A stretch of 7,765 nt of DNA, from contig WQXP01000049.1 in the NCBI GenBank assembly GCA_009784765.1, positions 1 through 7,765 on the forward strand. Direction: 5' to 3'. The notes beneath the pieces are model-generated. The model made no database searches. It worked only from the letters and a program-made list of their open reading frames with translations, and was not told where the DNA came from. Both the position numbers and the translations under genes were made by a program. This DNA is from Oscillospiraceae bacterium (GTDB lineage: Bacteria > Bacillota > Clostridia > Oscillospirales > Ruminococcaceae). Numbering within the stretch: the first letter of the stretch is position 1; every line of letters begins with the position of its first letter. Positions 1-5,893 of the stretch are shown here, in pieces.

Positions 1-538
1 AAAGCCAGACGTCGTCATCGAACTCAATGCGAACTCGCTCGCCGTCGCGATAGAGTGACTGTCTGTCGATTGAAATGCTTTCATGGAAAATCAAGTTGTC
101 ATAGTCGAAAATCATTGTGAAAGTGCCTGTTTCGACAATCGCGTTGATTGCATTGAGCCGTGTGTCCTCAAAGCCCATCTGCGGAACTTGTGTGGGCGGC
201 GGAACAAGATTCGGCAAGCTTATAACGCTCCTGAGAACTTCCAATCCGTCGGAAATGCTCACAGAGCCGGATTTCGTGATTCCCGCTGCGCGTTTCGCAT
301 CGTCGGGGGTGCCTTCTACGCCCGCTGCAAAAGGCTCAGACCCGTCTATGACATTTGGAAGCCCTATGATGTAACGCAGAATGTGCAGTGCGTCCACGAC
401 TGTTACCTCACCGTCGCCATCAACGTCGCCGACACGGAAAGGCACTCGCGGGATTTCGCCGCCGTTTGCACTCGCTGTTAGGGGAATCTGCACGAGCAAA
501 GCCGCGCCAATCAGGATTGAAGATATAAGTTTTTTCAT
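1..538 (-). CDS. Exported protein with N-terminal dockerin-like EF-hand domain (C-terminus cut by window edge)
   Basis: The frame is open from the ATG at 538 to the left edge (179 codons, no stop), so the C-terminus is missing. Residues 1-24 form a signal peptide: MKK, a hydrophobic core, then a likely ASA|N cleavage site. Residues 37-64 hold a dockerin type I-like repeat with a complete 12-residue calcium loop, DVDGDGEVTVVD (residues 38-49), followed by the helix ALHILRYIIGLP. A second repeat at about 86-113 keeps the helix (GLEVLRSVISLPNLV) but its loop GITKSGSVSISD has lost the first acidic ligands and keeps only the last Asp. A Pro-rich hinge (113-119) leads to an unrecognised, beta-rich region. 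The start is supported by the SD GGAGGA 8 nt upstream. Cellulosomal dockerins are usually C-terminal and bind cohesins. An N-terminal pair with one degenerate loop is a form I associate with Clostridia extracellular proteins, and cohesin binding is not shown. The role of the missing part is unknown. Confidence 0.9.
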   Translation of the reverse strand, partial: MKKLISSILIGAALLVQIPLTASANGGEIPRVPFRVGDVDGDGEVTVVDALHILRYIIGLPNVIDGSEPFAAGVEGTPDDAKRAAGITKSGSVSISDGLEVLRSVISLPNLVPPPTQVPQMGFEDTRLNAINAIVETGTFTMIFDYDNLIFHESISIDRQSLYRDGERVRIEFDDDVWL

Positions 539-546
539 TGAATATG

Positions 547-552
547 TCCTCC
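547..552 (-). promoter_or_regulatory. Ribosome binding site of the dockerin-like gene
   Basis: GGAGGA on the minus strand lies 8 nt before the ATG at 538. It fixes the start of this edge-truncated gene. Confidence 0.8.
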
Positions 553-617
553 GTATTATGTTATTATGCTCAAGATGATGTCAAGATTCGCCCTATGGGC
601 TTATCTCTTCTTATGCT

Positions 618-646
618 ATTGTATCATATAATTCATCTTCTGTCAA
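618..646 (-). promoter_or_regulatory. Sigma-A promoter of the dockerin-like gene
   Basis: On the minus strand, TTGACA (646-641), a 17-nt spacer and TACAAT (623-618) form a near-consensus promoter. The TG at the -15/-14 position makes an extended -10 (TGATACAAT). The expected start near 611 gives a leader of about 70 nt, which contains a small GCCC-TAT-GGGC hairpin (590-600). A second TTGACA (584-579) closer to the gene pairs with a CATAAT 18 nt on, but its start would fall in the ribosome binding site, so it is less likely. Confidence 0.75.
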
Positions 647-682
647 TGAGTTTTACAAAATTAAGTAAAACAAGAGCGATTT

Positions 683-709
683 CCCCGCCCTTTAACTAAA
701 GGAGCGGGG
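683..709 (-). terminator. Hairpin overlapping the stop of the lipoprotein gene, possible weak terminator
   Basis: CCCCGC-CCTTTA (683-694) pairs with TAAAGG-A-GCGGGG (697-709), giving a stem of about 11 bp with one bulged base. The stop codon (692-694) lies inside the hairpin. Read on the minus strand, it is followed by GGGGAAATCGCTCTTGTTTTAC, so the U-run comes late and is interrupted. It may terminate inefficiently or only protect the 3' end. The 19 bases beside it (663-681) resemble the head of the repeat at 3936 and 4080. Confidence 0.5.
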
Positions 710-2065
710 GTTCAGCACTGCCGCGACTGCACTCACTTCATCGCGGAGTGCAGCGTTCATGTGGCTCTCGCTGAACAGGAAATTATAGCTGAAGAAAACA
801 ACGCCGCTGTATTCGGGGAAATCGCGGACTAATTCGATTTGGCGGCGCAGAATCAACTTCTCGTCTATCCATTCACGGCGAGCTTCTCCTGCGTTTTTAT
901 CCTCCGCCCCGACTTTGTAGGCGGCAAGCCCGCAGTATAGCCGCGTTCGTGAGTTTTCTGACAACTGCGCCCACTGCCGCGCTGTTTCCTCGAAAGGCAG
1001 GGTAGGGTGAGCAAATCCGAAATAAATCTGGGGGATTATATAATCCGCAAAGCCGACATTTTGCGTCCACAGCGCGACATCAGCATAGAGCTTGTCGTGA
1101 TTGTTCTCGAAACAAGCGGCAGGGCTGATTCCGAACAGCCCGTTAGGATTGCCCGCCTTTGCCGCACTATACATAAGCCGCACCATGGCGTTGATGTTAG
1201 CGCGGCGAAAATCGCCCAAGGAGGCATAGCTTTCGCCTAAGTCTGCGAACGCCGCCTCATCGAAGGAGCTTTCCGTCGTGGGGTAGAAATAGTCGTCAAT
1301 GTGAATGCCGTCAATATCATACCTCTCACTGAGTTCGCGGACACCGTCTGCAATCAACTCACGGACTTCCGGGTAAGCGGGGTTGAGATACCAGTTCCCC
1401 CGGTGTTCGACGATATAACGACCGCGCTTTTCATCGCACCTGTACCACTGCCCGATGAGGTAATCCTCCGATACCGAAGCAATATCCGCGCTGTGCTGAA
1501 TCCGCATGGGATTGAGCCAACCATGGAAGGATATTCCGCGCGCCTGTGCTTCTTCCAGCATGATTTCGAGCGGGTCAAAAGGCGTGTTTCCCCCGGGAAC
1601 TCGCCCGAGAGTTCCCGCTGCGAATTTCGACCAGGGAAAGTAATCAGAGGCGTACAGCGCGTCTCCGAAAGGGCGAAGATGCACATACACCGTGTTTATG
1701 CCGAAAGCGGCGCAGTTGTCCAGCATTTCTGAGAAGGCGGCGCGAAACTGCTCAGAGGTTTGCGGGGTGTGGCTGTTTCGCCCGTAAACCCGCCCTTGAG
1801 AGAATACCCCTGTCAGCTCGATATAAGAAATCCAGACACCGACGACGCCATCGTGATTGAGTGTGCGGTAAAATCCCGCGTCGGCAAGTGTCGGCGGCGT
1901 TTCGGGTGTTTCAGAATGCCCCGACGGCGGCGACTGCATGAGAAGCCCCGCCTGTGTGTCGTCAAGGCTCTCACCCGGGGGCCCGGGCGGCTCGGGAACA
2001 CAGGCGGTAAGCATAACCGCAGATAAAAGCACGAGTGCTGTGATTAAAGTTATCATTCTTTTCAT
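692..2065 (-). CDS. Family 10-like glycosyl hydrolase (GHL10/YngK-type) lipoprotein
   Basis: This 457-residue surface lipoprotein starts with MKR, a hydrophobic stretch and a lipobox LTAC (Cys22), so it should be lipid-anchored outside the membrane. A Pro-rich tether spans about 23-60. The catalytic-type domain fills about 73-445 and carries the marks of the glycosyl-hydrolase-like 10 family (DUF187/PF02638). These are VGVWISYIEL (75-84), INTVYVHLRPFGDALYASDY (123-142), GWLNPMR (182-188), YDIDGIHIDDYFYP (249-262) with candidate acids Asp257/Asp258, and IIPQIYFGF (343-351) in a TIM-barrel order. Length is normal for the family. The substrate is not determined for most members; a cell-wall or environmental glycan is inferred. 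The first ATG is preferred because it supplies the Lys-Arg needed for the signal peptide, although no Shine-Dalgarno is present. The gene is transcribed toward the dockerin-like gene. Confidence 0.93.
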   Translation of the reverse strand: MKRMITLITALVLLSAVMLTACVPEPPGPPGESLDDTQAGLLMQSPPSGHSETPETPPTLADAGFYRTLNHDGVVGVWISYIELTGVFSQGRVYGRNSHTPQTSEQFRAAFSEMLDNCAAFGINTVYVHLRPFGDALYASDYFPWSKFAAGTLGRVPGGNTPFDPLEIMLEEAQARGISFHGWLNPMRIQHSADIASVSEDYLIGQWYRCDEKRGRYIVEHRGNWYLNPAYPEVRELIADGVRELSERYDIDGIHIDDYFYPTTESSFDEAAFADLGESYASLGDFRRANINAMVRLMYSAAKAGNPNGLFGISPAACFENNHDKLYADVALWTQNVGFADYIIPQIYFGFAHPTLPFEETARQWAQLSENSRTRLYCGLAAYKVGAEDKNAGEARREWIDEKLILRRQIELVRDFPEYSGVVFFSYNFLFSESHMNAALRDEVSAVAAVLNPRSFS

Positions 2066-2071
2066 AAGATT

Positions 2072-2100
2072 AGTATACCACAGTTACCCCTAAAAGTCAA
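2072..2100 (-). promoter_or_regulatory. Promoter of the lipoprotein gene, predicting a leaderless mRNA
   Basis: On the minus strand, TTGACT (2100-2095), a 17-nt spacer and TATACT (2077-2072) match sigma-A boxes at 5/6 each. Only 6 nt (AATCTT) separate the -10 box from the ATG at 2065, so the expected transcription start is the A of the start codon. No Shine-Dalgarno sequence precedes the gene, which fits a leaderless transcript. Confidence 0.65.
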
Positions 2101-2101
2101 C

Positions 2102-2118
2102 TTGTGCAAGTTGCACAA
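2102..2118. promoter_or_regulatory. Perfect 17-bp palindrome next to the lipoprotein promoter, candidate operator
   Basis: TTGTGCAA-G-TTGCACAA is an 8-bp perfect inverted repeat around one central base. It ends one base upstream of the -35 box of the lipoprotein promoter, within the space between two divergent promoters. Size and symmetry fit a binding site for a dimeric transcription factor. A single half-site, TTGCACAA, recurs at 7744-7751 upstream of the HD-GYP gene. No regulator gene is visible in the window. Confidence 0.5.
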
Positions 2119-2197
2119 AAATTCCTCCTGTTATGAGGGGAAAAGGGGCTGTTTTTTGTTCAAAACGCCGAATAAATGCGTATATAGAAAAACATAG

Positions 2198-2226
2198 TTG
2201 ACACGCCCTTAAAATTATGTTATAAT
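2198..2226 (+). promoter_or_regulatory. Perfect-consensus sigma-A promoter of the VTC-like/DUF4956 genes
   Basis: TTGACA (2198-2203), exactly 17 nt, then TATAAT (2221-2226), with TG at 2218-2219 forming an extended -10. This is a full match to the housekeeping consensus, so strong expression is expected unless repressed. The likely start near 2233 gives a leader of about 39 nt. It diverges from the lipoprotein promoter with roughly 97 bp between the two -35 boxes. Confidence 0.9.
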
Positions 2227-2254
2227 ATAGAGTACTTAGAAGTATAACACTCGG

Positions 2255-2261
2255 AAAGGAG
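2255..2261 (+). promoter_or_regulatory. Ribosome binding site deciding the VTC-like start
   Basis: AAAGGAG lies 10 nt before the ATG at 2272. An in-frame GTG at 2263 would be only 1 nt from it, too close for initiation, so the ATG is chosen. Confidence 0.8.
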
Positions 2262-2271
2262 CGTGGTTTCC

Positions 2272-3096
2272 ATGGCTATAGAAGTTTTCAAGAGGCTTGA
2301 AATCAAGTATATCATGACTGCGGAGAGGTATAAGCACATAACCGAGTTCTTGACGCAATACATGAATCTTGATGAGTTCAATCAGGGCGGGCAATTTTAT
2401 TCGATTGCCAACATTTACTATGACACGAATGACCATCACATCATTCGAACGTCGATTGCCAAGCCCAAGTACAAAGAAAAGCTGCGCCTTCGCGCATACG
2501 GCGTGCCGGAGCTTGAGGATAAGGTTTACCTTGAAATCAAAAAGAAGTATAAGGGCATTGTTTACAAACGGCGGGTTACAATGAAGCTCTGTGAGGCGTA
2601 TGACTTCATTAACTCGCGGCAACCCCCTCAGGAGAACACACGACAGTTCGTGAGAAGCCAAGTGTTCGCGGAACTCAAGCACACCCTTGATTTCTATAAA
2701 CCTGTTCCGATGATTTATCTTGCTTATGACAGGATTGCGTATTTCGGAAAAAACCCTGAGGAAGGCGGCCCGGGGCGTGATTTGCGGATTTCTTTTGACT
2801 TCAATGTGAGAACACGGCGCAGTAACACGGGGCTTGAAATCGGCGACCACGGTGAGCAGCTTCTGCCGGAGAACAAGGTGATTATGGAAGTCAAATCCGC
2901 GACACCGCTGCCACAATGGCTGCTTGACTATTTTGCGGAACACGGAATGCGCCGCGGAAGCTTCTCCAAGTATGGGCAGGAATACAAACGCTTCGTTGCA
3001 CGCCAGCTTAATGCGGGCAAGTCGATTCTTGACCCTGAGGTAATCCCCGGCATTCACACAGAGCAAAAATCTGCGGAAGTTTCCGCACAGGCTTAA
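2272..3096 (+). CDS. VTC-domain (polyphosphate polymerase-like) protein
   Basis: This 274-residue soluble protein spans one VTC domain (PF09359) of the CYTH/triphosphate-tunnel fold. Family members include yeast Vtc4, which makes polyphosphate from ATP. The basic and acidic tunnel positions are all present: FKRLEIKY (6-13), NIYYDT (47-52), KLRLRAYG (70-77, Arg72 and Arg74), VYLEIKKKYKGIVYKRRV (85-102), AYDRIAYFG (151-159), LRISFDF (171-177), VIMEVK (203-208, Glu206 as candidate metal ligand) and FSKYGQEYKRF (231-241, Lys233). Nothing looks inactivated. It has no membrane segment or signal peptide, so it is cytosolic and probably works with the DUF4956 membrane protein encoded 45 nt downstream. 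The product in bacteria of this type is not firmly established, and polyphosphate is inferred from the fold. There is no SPX domain, unlike the eukaryotic proteins. It is driven by the strong promoter at 2198. Confidence 0.92.
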   Translation: MAIEVFKRLEIKYIMTAERYKHITEFLTQYMNLDEFNQGGQFYSIANIYYDTNDHHIIRTSIAKPKYKEKLRLRAYGVPELEDKVYLEIKKKYKGIVYKRRVTMKLCEAYDFINSRQPPQENTRQFVRSQVFAELKHTLDFYKPVPMIYLAYDRIAYFGKNPEEGGPGRDLRISFDFNVRTRRSNTGLEIGDHGEQLLPENKVIMEVKSATPLPQWLLDYFAEHGMRRGSFSKYGQEYKRFVARQLNAGKSILDPEVIPGIHTEQKSAEVSAQA

Positions 3097-3124
3097 CATG
3101 ACAAACAAAACAACATTATTTACT

Positions 3125-3131
3125 AAAGGAG
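3125..3131 (+). promoter_or_regulatory. Ribosome binding site of the DUF4956 gene
   Basis: AAAGGAG lies 10 nt before the ATG at 3142. The 14 bases AAAGGAGAACAATA recur exactly upstream of the HD-GYP gene (7658-7645, minus strand), suggesting a genome-preferred initiation leader. Confidence 0.75.
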
Positions 3132-3141
3132 AACAATAACT

Positions 3142-3936
3142 ATGTCAACACTACTTACAACGATGGCAATTGAACCCGGCGAGCGTGCTGTTACAGAGGG
3201 TACAACCGCGACACTCAGCGACCTTTTTGCTAACATTGCAGGCTTCAACAACATTATCGTGGCAGACTATGCAGGGCGGCTTCTCAACCACACACAGGCG
3301 TTCTTCGCGGTTATGATTGTTGCCCTCGCCATGGGCGTGATTATGAGCCTTCTGTACAAGGGCGTTACCAAAAAAGGCACACCTTCACAGAACTTCGCGA
3401 TTACCCTCATGCTTTTGCCCCCTGTTATCGCGGCAGTCGTTTTCCTGATTGGAACTAACATTGCGGCGGCGTTCTCTCTTGCAGGGATTTTCTCGTTCAC
3501 CCGCTTCCGAAGTGCGGCGGCGAACTCGAAAGACCTTTCGTTCATCTTCGTTACCATGGCAATCGGTATTGCCTGCGGGATTGGTTATGTTTCCCACGCT
3601 GTTGCAATCAGTGCGTTGCTTTGCTTCCTGCTGTTAGTCCTCAGCATTACTAACTACGGCGAGTCTAAGAGCGAGCCGAAAATCCTGCGTATTAACGTCC
3701 CTGAAAGCATTAGTTACGGCGAAATGTTCACCCCGATTTTCGAGAAATACTCTTACTCTTGGGATTTGATGCGCGTCAAACTCGTTGACCTCGGCGCAAC
3801 TTATGAAGTTTCCTACTCTATCGCTTTGAAGCTCGGTATCAATGAGAAGGAAATGATTGACGAACTTCGCACACGTAACGGAAACCTCAACATCACCCTC
3901 ATGCTCGCGAAACGCGACGACAGGGTTCAAATGTGA
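3142..3936 (+). CDS. DUF4956 integral membrane protein, partner of the VTC-like protein
   Basis: This 264-residue protein has a polar N-terminus (1-50) and about four membrane segments, roughly at 53-72, 84-104, 133-150 and 153-170. A soluble C-terminal domain follows (about 171-264). The loop and helix AFSLAGIFSFTRFRSAAANS (110-129) plus KDLSFIF are the conserved core of DUF4956, with Arg121 and Arg123 next to the membrane. DUF4956 genes are commonly found beside bacterial VTC-domain genes, and here the two share one promoter. By analogy with the yeast VTC complex, where the membrane domain carries the growing polyphosphate across, this protein may couple synthesis to export. That role is inference. 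The C-terminal part (PKILRINVPESISYGE onward, ending in LMLAKRDD) looks like a small alpha/beta domain. The SD and the single good ATG fix the start. Confidence 0.9.
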   Translation: MSTLLTTMAIEPGERAVTEGTTATLSDLFANIAGFNNIIVADYAGRLLNHTQAFFAVMIVALAMGVIMSLLYKGVTKKGTPSQNFAITLMLLPPVIAAVVFLIGTNIAAAFSLAGIFSFTRFRSAAANSKDLSFIFVTMAIGIACGIGYVSHAVAISALLCFLLLVLSITNYGESKSEPKILRINVPESISYGEMFTPIFEKYSYSWDLMRVKLVDLGATYEVSYSIALKLGINEKEMIDELRTRNGNLNITLMLAKRDDRVQM

Positions 3937-4002
3937 AGTAAAAGAAGAGCGATTCCGCCGCAGAAGCGGCTCTGCCGCTTCGCAGGCGGATAGCTTGACA
4001 TC
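3936..4002 (+). repeat. Structured 67-nt direct repeat, copy A
   Basis: Copy A matches copy B (4080-4146) at 65 of 67 positions, at an offset of 144 nt. The head AAGTAAAAGAAGAGCGATT is followed by a hairpin: TCCGCC (3954-3959) pairs with GGCGGA (3985-3990), and GAAGCGGC (3963-3970) with GCCGCTTC (3974-3981). These leave a GCA/GCA internal loop and a TCT loop. The tail is TAGCTTGACATC. It begins at the last base of the DUF4956 stop codon. Confidence 0.9.
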
Positions 4003-4024
4003 ACAAACATATAAGTATCGACGG

Positions 4025-4054
4025 ACAGACCGTGTAAAAACACGGTCTGTTCTT
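4025..4054 (+). terminator. Rho-independent terminator-like hairpin after the VTC/DUF4956 pair
   Basis: ACAGACCGTGT (4025-4035) and ACACGGTCTGT (4040-4050) form a perfect 11-bp stem with an AAAA loop, followed by TTCTTACC. The U-run is short and interrupted by C, so partial readthrough into the downstream beta-helix gene is possible. It sits between the two copies of the 67-nt repeat. Confidence 0.75.
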
Positions 4055-4079
4055 ACCTACTCAATGTAAAATCTACGTA

Positions 4080-4146
4080 AAGCAAAAGAAGAGCGATTCC
4101 GCCGCAGAGGCGGCTCTGCCGCTTCGCAGGCGGATAGCTTGACATC
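4080..4146 (+). repeat. Structured 67-nt direct repeat, copy B
   Basis: This is the second copy of the 3936-4002 element. The two differences are 4083 (C for T) and 4109 (G for A). The second lies in the inner stem and turns an A-U pair into a G-U pair, so the RNA hairpin (4098-4134) is kept. The copy ends 24 nt before the ATG of the beta-helix gene and just before its SD. Confidence 0.9.
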
Positions 4147-4156
4147 GTAAACCAAG

Positions 4157-4163
4157 AAGGGAG
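4157..4163 (+). promoter_or_regulatory. Ribosome binding site of the beta-helix gene
   Basis: AAGGGAG lies 7 nt before the ATG at 4171 and just downstream of the repeat B hairpin. It appears free of that structure. Confidence 0.75.
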
Positions 4164-4170
4164 AATAATC

Positions 4171-5877
4171 ATGAGCTTTTTAGATACCAAACTCAAGAAA
4201 ATTATTGCAATCTCAATCGGAGCCGCCGTGTTAGCCGGTTTAATCATCGCAGGGGTTTTTCTTTTCGGAGACGATGACGTTCCGCCACAGCTTACCACCC
4301 CGGACCCGGACAACTCACGTGATGAGCCAATCGAAGATGAGCCGACGGAGGCAGGTTCTCTGCGGCTGCGTCATGAGGGGGAGGGATTGTTCTCATGCCC
4401 CGAAACGGTCGAGGATAGGATTTTAGTCGTTCCTAAAGCGGACGGTTCTTTCGAAATCAGCTTCTTAGTCGAGGGTGCGAACAAAGGTGTTATCGACGCG
4501 CAGTACATTGAAGTTCGCGAAAACGGCGAGCGAATCATCGAATTACCCGGCGAACGAGTGATGATTCTGCCGAACCTTGAGGCTTTGTTCGACGCACCGC
4601 CCATCAATAACCCGACTGAAGAGCCGGGTACCGGGACAACTTCGACCGGCCCTTCTCAGCCTACTCAGCCTAATCAGTCTACTTCGCCAAATCAGCCGGA
4701 GCAGCCGCAACTGTATTCAAACGTGATTACCCTCAGCGGAAGAACAGCCACTGCCGACGCTTCCGAGAGCGCGGTGCGTGTCGAGGAAAACAGCAGAGGC
4801 GTTCTGAACATTCGTATTCGCCGCCCCGGTGAATATACCATTCGCGGAACGCTGGCTAACGGCGCGATTACTGTGGGATATAACGAAAACTATCCCGGAG
4901 GTGCTGTTACGTTGATTTTAGACGGCGTTGACATTACCAGCCCCGAAGGCCCTGCTATTCGTGCGTCTTCTGCTGTTGACGCGCTGACAATCAGGAACGC
5001 CTCGGGCAAGACCAATCATCTGCGGGACACTCGCGACCCGAGACCCGATGCCGATGAGGGTGCAGACGGGCCTGACGGCGGTGAAGACGAAGTCGAGAAT
5101 ACAAGAAACGCCGCGTTGTTCTCACGGGCAGCGTTGACAATTACCGGGAGCGGAACGCTTAACCTCTATGGCGGATATGCTCACGGCGTTCATGCCCGTG
5201 CGACTTCTCTTGAACTCAACAATGCGCGTGTAAACGTCGTTTCGGCACACGCGAATGGGCTGCGTTCGCGTCACGCCATGACAATCAGCGGCTCGACTGT
5301 TAATATCACCGCGAACGCTAAGGGCATTCGTGCGGCAGGGGCGCAACACGGCAATATCATCATTCGCAGAGGCTCGAACATTACCATCAACAGCGGTACT
5401 GATGCAATCCACGCTGATGTAAACATCAATATCTTAGACGGGAACACTCGCGTTACTGCAACCGTTGCGCGGGGTTGGAAAACAGGGCCTGCACTCAACG
5501 GCGACAGCAGAGTCGGTGTTCGTGCTTCGGGCGACATTAACGTCAACGGCGCGACTATTGTGATTGATGCGGCGGAACACGGCTTCAACACTTCCGAAGC
5601 AGTCAACATTACCGGAGCGACTGTTACTGTTACGGCGAACCAGCGCGGCATTCGCGGAAGGCACGGCGTTGTACTCAGAAACTCCACCACTCGCGTTGAA
5701 ATGAGTAACATCGGAATCCACGGCGGCTCAGTAGCGGGCAGGTCGCGCATTGTAATCGAGGGCGGCACTACTCACGTTCACTGGATACAAAATGCCTTTA
5801 ACGCGAGGCTTCCCGGGCAAGCTTATCCTGACCCTTCGACTTTTACCCATTCTATCTGCCCTGTAGGCTGCCACTGA
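4171..5877 (+). CDS. Membrane-anchored Cthe_2159-type beta-helix carbohydrate-binding protein
   Basis: This 568-residue protein has a short cytosolic start (MSFLDTKLKK) and an uncleaved signal-anchor at about 11-32. An acidic spacer (33-60) and a small beta domain (about 62-140) follow, then a Pro/Thr/Gln/Ser linker (about 148-180). The C-terminal region (about 183-535) matches the Cthe_2159-type carbohydrate-binding domain (PF14262, DUF4353). It starts VITLSG, carries VTLILDGVDITS (246-257), then several coils of about 22 residues with a recurring pattern of G-[VLIF]-[HR]-A/S followed by I/V-rich strands: AHGVHARA, ANGLRSRH, AKGIRAAG, TDAIHADV, VGVRASGD, QRGIRGRH and NIGIHGGS. The family is a right-handed beta helix related to pectate lyases, with calcium-dependent glycan binding described for its founder. 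Binding here is inferred. An acidic insert (about 285-309) interrupts the first coils. Only three Cys occur: Cys76, and Cys563/Cys567 in the terminal CPVGC. It follows the VTC/DUF4956 genes, a linkage I believe recurs in Clostridia. Confidence 0.9.
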   Translation: MSFLDTKLKKIIAISIGAAVLAGLIIAGVFLFGDDDVPPQLTTPDPDNSRDEPIEDEPTEAGSLRLRHEGEGLFSCPETVEDRILVVPKADGSFEISFLVEGANKGVIDAQYIEVRENGERIIELPGERVMILPNLEALFDAPPINNPTEEPGTGTTSTGPSQPTQPNQSTSPNQPEQPQLYSNVITLSGRTATADASESAVRVEENSRGVLNIRIRRPGEYTIRGTLANGAITVGYNENYPGGAVTLILDGVDITSPEGPAIRASSAVDALTIRNASGKTNHLRDTRDPRPDADEGADGPDGGEDEVENTRNAALFSRAALTITGSGTLNLYGGYAHGVHARATSLELNNARVNVVSAHANGLRSRHAMTISGSTVNITANAKGIRAAGAQHGNIIIRRGSNITINSGTDAIHADVNINILDGNTRVTATVARGWKTGPALNGDSRVGVRASGDINVNGATIVIDAAEHGFNTSEAVNITGATVTVTANQRGIRGRHGVVLRNSTTRVEMSNIGIHGGSVAGRSRIVIEGGTTHVHWIQNAFNARLPGQAYPDPSTFTHSICPVGCH

Positions 5878-5893
5878 CTTTAACTCCATGAAT

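Noticed and set aside
83..481. Plus-strand open frame of 132 codons near the left edge.
   Set aside because: It lies opposite the dockerin-like gene, which has a signal peptide, SD and promoter. The plus-strand translation is Cys/Arg-rich without domain features.
2090..2129. Minus-strand AGGAGG (2129-2124) followed by a short GTG frame (2116-2090, 8 residues), a possible leader peptide.
   Set aside because: No promoter is visible upstream of it, and it overlaps both the palindrome and the -35 box of the better-supported promoter.
2263..2271. GTG at 2263 as start of the VTC-like protein.
   Set aside because: It is 1 nt from the SD. The ATG at 2272 has workable spacing and begins at the conserved domain edge.
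2236..3108. Long open frame of about 290 codons antisense to the VTC-like gene.
   Set aside because: The VTC-like frame has a perfect promoter, SD and clear family motifs, while the antisense translation has no recognisable domain and no SD. It is a codon-bias shadow.
3995..4015. TTGACA in repeat A, with TATAAG nearby, as a promoter.
   Set aside because: Spacing to TATAAG is only 9 nt and no -10 box lies at 16-18 nt. The same hexamer in copy B (4139-4144) would start transcription inside the coding region.
4067..4072. TAAAAT as the -10 box of a promoter for the beta-helix gene.
   Set aside because: No acceptable -35 box at 16-18 nt upstream; that position falls in the terminator stem. Kept only as a weak possibility.
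3936..4146. The two repeats as a small CRISPR array.
   Set aside because: There are only two copies, of 67 nt with a long hairpin, the spacer holds a terminator, and no cas genes are nearby.
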